Assembly: GCA_041907145.1 (NCBI GenBank) | Contig: JAYRHW010000133.1 | Span: 1-42,247, forward strand | DNA: 42,247 nt | Reading direction: 5' to 3' | Origin: JAFLCA01 sp041907145 | GTDB lineage: Bacteria; Bdellovibrionota_C; UBA2361; JAFLCA01 | Shown: positions 39,159 through 42,247 of the stretch, piece after piece | Numbering within the stretch: the first letter of the stretch is position 1 | Layout of the letters: each line of letters starts with the position of its first letter | Program-made: the position numbers and the translations under genes | The notes under the pieces: model-generated | Database searches by the model: none | Told to the model about the DNA's origin: nothing | The model's input: the letters and a program-made list of their open reading frames with translations, nothing else

Positions 39159-41114
39159 CTAACGGCTGGCGGCCGACGGCGCGGCGTTTGTGCGCGGCAT
39201 TTCGAGCACGTTGGCGCGGCTACCAAATTTGGAACGGACAAAATTGAAAATCGAAGTCGCATCGTAGCCCTGCTCGGCATGCTGCTCAGCCTGGCTCGCG
39301 TGCGCCACGTAGTCATCACCGACACCGAAGCGCTTTACAGGGTTCTGAATGGAAACGCCTGCATCATTTATGAATTCAAGCACCGCCGAGCCGAAGCCGC
39401 CTTGGACGGCGTGATCTTCGATGGTGCAGACGAGTTCGTAGTTAGGAATCTCACGGCGCAAAAGCTCCTCGTCCAACGGTTTGGCAAAGCGGGCGTTAAT
39501 CACCGTAGCGCTCAAATTCAATTCTTGCTCCATTCGCTCCGCAACAGCCAGGGCGTACGAGACAATCGGGCCGAAGCCGATGAACAGCACGTCGGTGCCA
39601 TGGCGCAGCACTTCAGCTTTGCCGATGGGCAAGGCCTTCAACTCGGCGTCGAGCGGCAATCCCCAGCCGTTGCCGCGCGGGTAGCGCAAGGCGATAGGGC
39701 CGTTGTGCTCGACGGCTGTGAGCAGCATATGACGAAGTTCGTTCTCGTCCTTTGGCGACATGATGACGATGTTGGGCAGTGTGCGGAGATAGGCGATGTC
39801 AAAGACGCCTTGATGTGTTTCGCCGTCATTGCCGACCAGCCCGCCGCGATCCATCGCGAAAACTACCGGTAGGTTCTGTATGCATACATCATGGACTACC
39901 TGGTCGTAGGCCCGCTGTAAGAAGGTCGAGTAAATCGCGCATACCGGTTTCTTGCCCTCGCAAGCCAACCCCGCGGCAAATGTTACCGCGTGCTGCTCGC
40001 AAATGCCGGCATCGAAAAACTTATCGGGATGAATCCTTTGAAAACGGTCGAGCCCGGTGCCGCTTGCCATCGCCGCCGTAATGCCGATGACGTCGGGACG
40101 CTTCTGAGCGATTGCGCTCAAGGTATCGGCAAATACATTCGTATAGCTGGGGGGAGCCTGAACGGGAATCGGCTTTGCTCCCAAAAATTCGCCTTTGCTG
40201 CGATCGAATGGATTTACGCCATGCCACTTAAGAGGATCGGTTTCCGCTGGCTCGTAGCCCTTACCCTTAATGGTGCAGGCGTGGATAAGCACCGGAACAT
40301 CTTGCTGCTTGGCGTTTTCAATTGCAGATAGCAGGTCGTCGATATTGTGGCCATCGACCGGTCCGATGTAGCGAAAGCCGAAGGCCTCGAATACCATGGC
40401 CGGCCCGGCAATGAAGCTCTGTGCGGCTTCTTCGGCCCGATCGATTGCTTTGTAAACTAGTTCAGGAACGTATCCTTTCTTATAAAGATTCTTGAAATGG
40501 TTTCTAGCGATAGTCGAGGTCCTGGAAGTGACCGCTTTCGAGAAGAACCAGCTAATTGCGCCGACGTTGGGAGATATGGACATCTCGTTATCATTCAAGA
40601 CGACGATGAACTTCTTCAAATTAAGCGCCCCGGCATTGTTCAAGGCCTCGAATGCCATGCCGGCCGTAAGGGATCCGTCCCCGATAACCGCTACGGTATA
40701 GCGCTCCGGATGCTCCTTCCGCATTCCGACTGCCACACCGACTGCGGCGGAAATGCTGGTGCCTGCGTGTCCGGCACCGAACACATCGTATGCCGATTCG
40801 TTGCGCTTCAAAAATCCCGAGAGCCCGCCGCGCTTACGGATGGTTGACAGTCTATCGCGCCTGCCCGTGAGCATCTTGTGGATGTAGGCCTGATGACCAA
40901 CGTCCCAAATAATGCGGTCGTCGGGAGTATTGAAAGCATGATGGAGGGCGACGGTCAGTTCGGTAGCGCCAAGGCTGGAAGCAAAATGCCCCCCAGAGGA
41001 AGAAACAGAATCAATCAGCTCGTCTCTCAGCTCGGTGGAGACCTGCTTGAGGTCAGCGGCGCTCAGGGAGCGTAGGCCCGAGGGTAACTCGATAGTATCG
41101 ATGAGCTTGGTCAT
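39159..41114 (-). CDS. dxs: 1-deoxy-D-xylulose-5-phosphate synthase
   Basis: A 651-residue thiamine-diphosphate enzyme that condenses pyruvate and glyceraldehyde-3-phosphate, opening the MEP pathway to isoprenoids (quinones, undecaprenyl carriers). Visible blocks are WDVGHQAYIHKMLTGR, the ThDP motif GDGSLTAGMAFEALNNAG with the following NDNEMSISPNVG, the DRGGLVGNDGETHQG loop, and a C-terminal transketolase domain ending near FGVGDDYV. The ATG at 41114 is preferred over an in-frame TTG at 41126. It is about 30 residues longer than the E. coli enzyme. It stands alone, with no ispA or xseB beside it. Two hairpins lie just after its stop, and pal lies upstream beyond a terminator. Confidence 0.96.
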   Translation of the reverse strand: MTKLIDTIELPSGLRSLSAADLKQVSTELRDELIDSVSSSGGHFASSLGATELTVALHHAFNTPDDRIIWDVGHQAYIHKMLTGRRDRLSTIRKRGGLSGFLKRNESAYDVFGAGHAGTSISAAVGVAVGMRKEHPERYTVAVIGDGSLTAGMAFEALNNAGALNLKKFIVVLNDNEMSISPNVGAISWFFSKAVTSRTSTIARNHFKNLYKKGYVPELVYKAIDRAEEAAQSFIAGPAMVFEAFGFRYIGPVDGHNIDDLLSAIENAKQQDVPVLIHACTIKGKGYEPAETDPLKWHGVNPFDRSKGEFLGAKPIPVQAPPSYTNVFADTLSAIAQKRPDVIGITAAMASGTGLDRFQRIHPDKFFDAGICEQHAVTFAAGLACEGKKPVCAIYSTFLQRAYDQVVHDVCIQNLPVVFAMDRGGLVGNDGETHQGVFDIAYLRTLPNIVIMSPKDENELRHMLLTAVEHNGPIALRYPRGNGWGLPLDAELKALPIGKAEVLRHGTDVLFIGFGPIVSYALAVAERMEQELNLSATVINARFAKPLDEELLRREIPNYELVCTIEDHAVQGGFGSAVLEFINDAGVSIQNPVKRFGVGDDYVAHASQAEQHAEQGYDATSIFNFVRSKFGSRANVLEMPRTNAAPSAASR

Positions 41115-41207
41115 GGAATTATCCAACTAAATTGCTGACGAGCCGGGCAACTATACCCTTGCTGCGGGCAGCAATCAAAAATCCCTGCCATCTTGGGATC
41201 CCTGCAA

Positions 41208-41238
41208 AAAGATATGGCCCACGATGGGCCATATCTTT
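41208..41238 (-). terminator. Strong intrinsic terminator of pal
   Basis: AAAGATATGGCCCA (41208-41221) and TGGGCCATATCTTT (41225-41238) form a perfect 14-bp stem with a 3-base loop. On the minus strand the stem runs into TTTTT. It lies 42 bases after the pal stop and isolates pal from dxs. The A-rich and T-rich flanks would let it work in both directions. Confidence 0.9.
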
Positions 41239-41280
41239 GAGTATTCTCCGCTGGTTATCGGCGCTAACAGCGCAGTGGGG

Positions 41281-41829
41281 CTAGTGCCCTGGCGAGCCTG
41301 AGAACGCCGAGAAATGTACGCGACGATTCTCCGCCCAGGCCTGTTCAGAATGACCTGGATTCAGGGGAACCTCCTCACCATAGCTGATGGTCGAGAGTCG
41401 AGAAGCCGGCGTGCCGTAAGAGAGCAGGACATCGCTGACCGCTCTCGCTCGCTGATTGCCTAACGCAAGGTTGTACTCGGCCGTGCCGCGCTCATCGCAA
41501 TGTCCCTCAAGCTGAATCTTGAGCGTCGAATTGGACTGTAAGACTTGAGCATTGTACTCGATATCCTGTCGAGCGGAGTCGGTGATCGCCGAGGAATCAA
41601 AGTCAAAATGAATATCCCGGAACATTCCTCCACCTTCAGCAGTGGGAATGGATCCGCTGCCGAAGCGACCTTCACGCTGCGCGTTCAGGTCGGCTTCCGA
41701 AAGTGCTCCACCATTGGCGCCATCCGCGCCCTTTTTGCCTCCGCCAAATAGCGAACAACCCGAGAAGGTTAAGGCAACGAACAATAGTGAGAAGAGATAG
41801 GTATTTCGCCTATGGTGGATTAAGTTCAT
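41281..41829 (-). CDS. pal: Peptidoglycan-associated lipoprotein Pal
   Basis: A 182-residue outer-membrane lipoprotein that links the outer membrane to peptidoglycan. The start at 41829 (ATG) has GAGGTG 5 bases upstream; an in-frame TTG at 41841 is less likely. The signal peptide ends at a TFSGC lipobox, with lipid-modified Cys25. A Gly/Ala-rich linker (26-65) leads to the OmpA-like domain (about 75-178) with FDFDSSAITDSARQDIE, LEGHCDERGTAEYNLALGNQRA, and a WAENRRVHF end that binds diaminopimelate. tolB is not adjacent, which is unusual for pal. It ends at the strong terminator and diverges from the M20 peptidase gene. Confidence 0.94.
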   Translation of the reverse strand: MNLIHHRRNTYLFSLLFVALTFSGCSLFGGGKKGADGANGGALSEADLNAQREGRFGSGSIPTAEGGGMFRDIHFDFDSSAITDSARQDIEYNAQVLQSNSTLKIQLEGHCDERGTAEYNLALGNQRARAVSDVLLSYGTPASRLSTISYGEEVPLNPGHSEQAWAENRRVHFSAFSGSPGH

Positions 41830-42018
41830 GAAGCACCTCAAATAAAATTTCCGATTCGTGGTCGCTGCCGTCGGCGCGACACAACGGCTTGGGCCTTCTA
41901 TTTTTACGTTGCTGTACCTTAGAGCGCAACCTGATTAATGCCCCCGTCATGGAATATCTCTGGAAAGTTTGTGGCGCTCGGATAGAATAGCAGGCCTGAC
42001 AGTTACTCGGGAATCGAT

Positions 42019-42247
42019 ATGAATAAGGCCCAATACGAAAGTTGGTATAAGGCATCTGAGGCGCGCTTTCTTTCGGAATGGAAGGAGTTTCTCCGCATTC
42101 CGAGCATCAGCACTGACCCTGCCCGTGATGCGGATTGTCGTCACTGTGCAGAGTGGCTAGTTCAGGAGCTGAAACGGATAGGATTCGAAGCGTCCTTGCT
42201 CGAGACTCCCTCGAAGCCCACGGTGTACGCGACGAGAGCCGGTCGAA
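42019..42247 (+). CDS. M20-family dipeptidase/peptidase, N-terminus only
   Basis: The frame opens at ATG 42019 with GGGA a few bases upstream and stays open to the window end, giving 76 residues. The pattern FLSEWKEFLRIPSISTDPARDADCRHCAEWLVQELKRIGF is the typical N-terminus of M20 metallopeptidases (CNDP dipeptidase/ArgE/DapE type), before the first metal ligand. Catalytic residues are beyond the window, so substrate cannot be judged; the RIPSIST..P spacing is closest to M20 dipeptidases. It diverges from pal across 189 bases. Confidence 0.8.
   Translation, partial: MNKAQYESWYKASEARFLSEWKEFLRIPSISTDPARDADCRHCAEWLVQELKRIGFEASLLETPSKPTVYATRAGR

Noticed and set aside
39279..39872. A 197-codon open frame on the plus strand
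   Set aside because: It lies wholly antisense to dxs in a shadow frame with no ribosome site.
1..42247. tRNA, rRNA, CRISPR arrays, prophage or transposase genes
   Set aside because: No T-arm consensus, direct-repeat array, integrase or transposase motif was seen on either strand.

Overview
The window reads as chromosomal DNA from a free-living Gram-negative (diderm) heterotroph. Evidence for an outer membrane is direct: a type II secretion system (T2SS), BamD, Pal, a periplasmic DegP and a bifunctional PBP1b-like enzyme. The arrangement (PutA halves as separate genes, a DUF4390-like gene before an NtrY kinase, gspL-M-N separated from gspC-J) looks most like the former Deltaproteobacteria or a neighbouring lineage such as Bdellovibrionota. 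This is inference from gene content and I could not test it. GC content looks moderate. I see no tRNA, rRNA, CRISPR array or transposase gene.

Layout. (1) 1-8084, minus strand: a catabolic operon transcribed mccB, mccA, proline dehydrogenase, glutamate-semialdehyde dehydrogenase. It links leucine/isovalerate-type acyl-CoA carboxylation with proline oxidation, and is followed by a GAF-type sensor kinase cut by the window edge. (2) 8435-10576, plus: an unrecognised 221-residue protein with a long leader, an EVE-domain protein and methionine aminopeptidase. (3) 10678-14706, minus: degP and a PBP1b-type peptidoglycan synthase. (4) 14931-20576, plus: ruvA, ruvB, a DUF4390-like exported protein, an NtrY-like kinase and fructose-1,6-bisphosphatase, with a small winged-helix-like gene converging on the last. 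(5) 21048-36456, mostly minus: bamD, then the T2SS genes gspC-D-E-F-G-H-I-J. An oppositely oriented secreted-protein gene follows at the position expected for gspK, then gspL-M-N and a membrane-anchored coiled-coil gene. (6) 36677-42247: panC with a coupled upstream mini-ORF, two unrecognised alpha-helical proteins, dxs, pal with a strong terminator, and the start of an M20 peptidase.

How the parts fit. GspC/D form the outer-membrane channel and its inner-membrane connector. E/F/L/M form the ATPase platform, and G/H/I/J are the pseudopilins. GspN is an accessory subunit. The prepilin peptidase GspO and the tip pseudopilin GspK are not here. BamD upstream of gspC could supply beta-barrel assembly, and DegP gives periplasmic quality control.

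Most of the window is ordinary core genome. The points most worth a second look are: the missing gspK and what occupies its place, next to a twin palindromic repeat; a folded-looking C-terminal extension on the GspD secretin; stem-loops flanking gspG; the absence of ATG starts on gspC, D and E; a 32-codon ORF coupled to panC by an ATGA overlap; and a terminator-like hairpin in the leader of the 221-residue gene. I did not find a convincing wholly new system.
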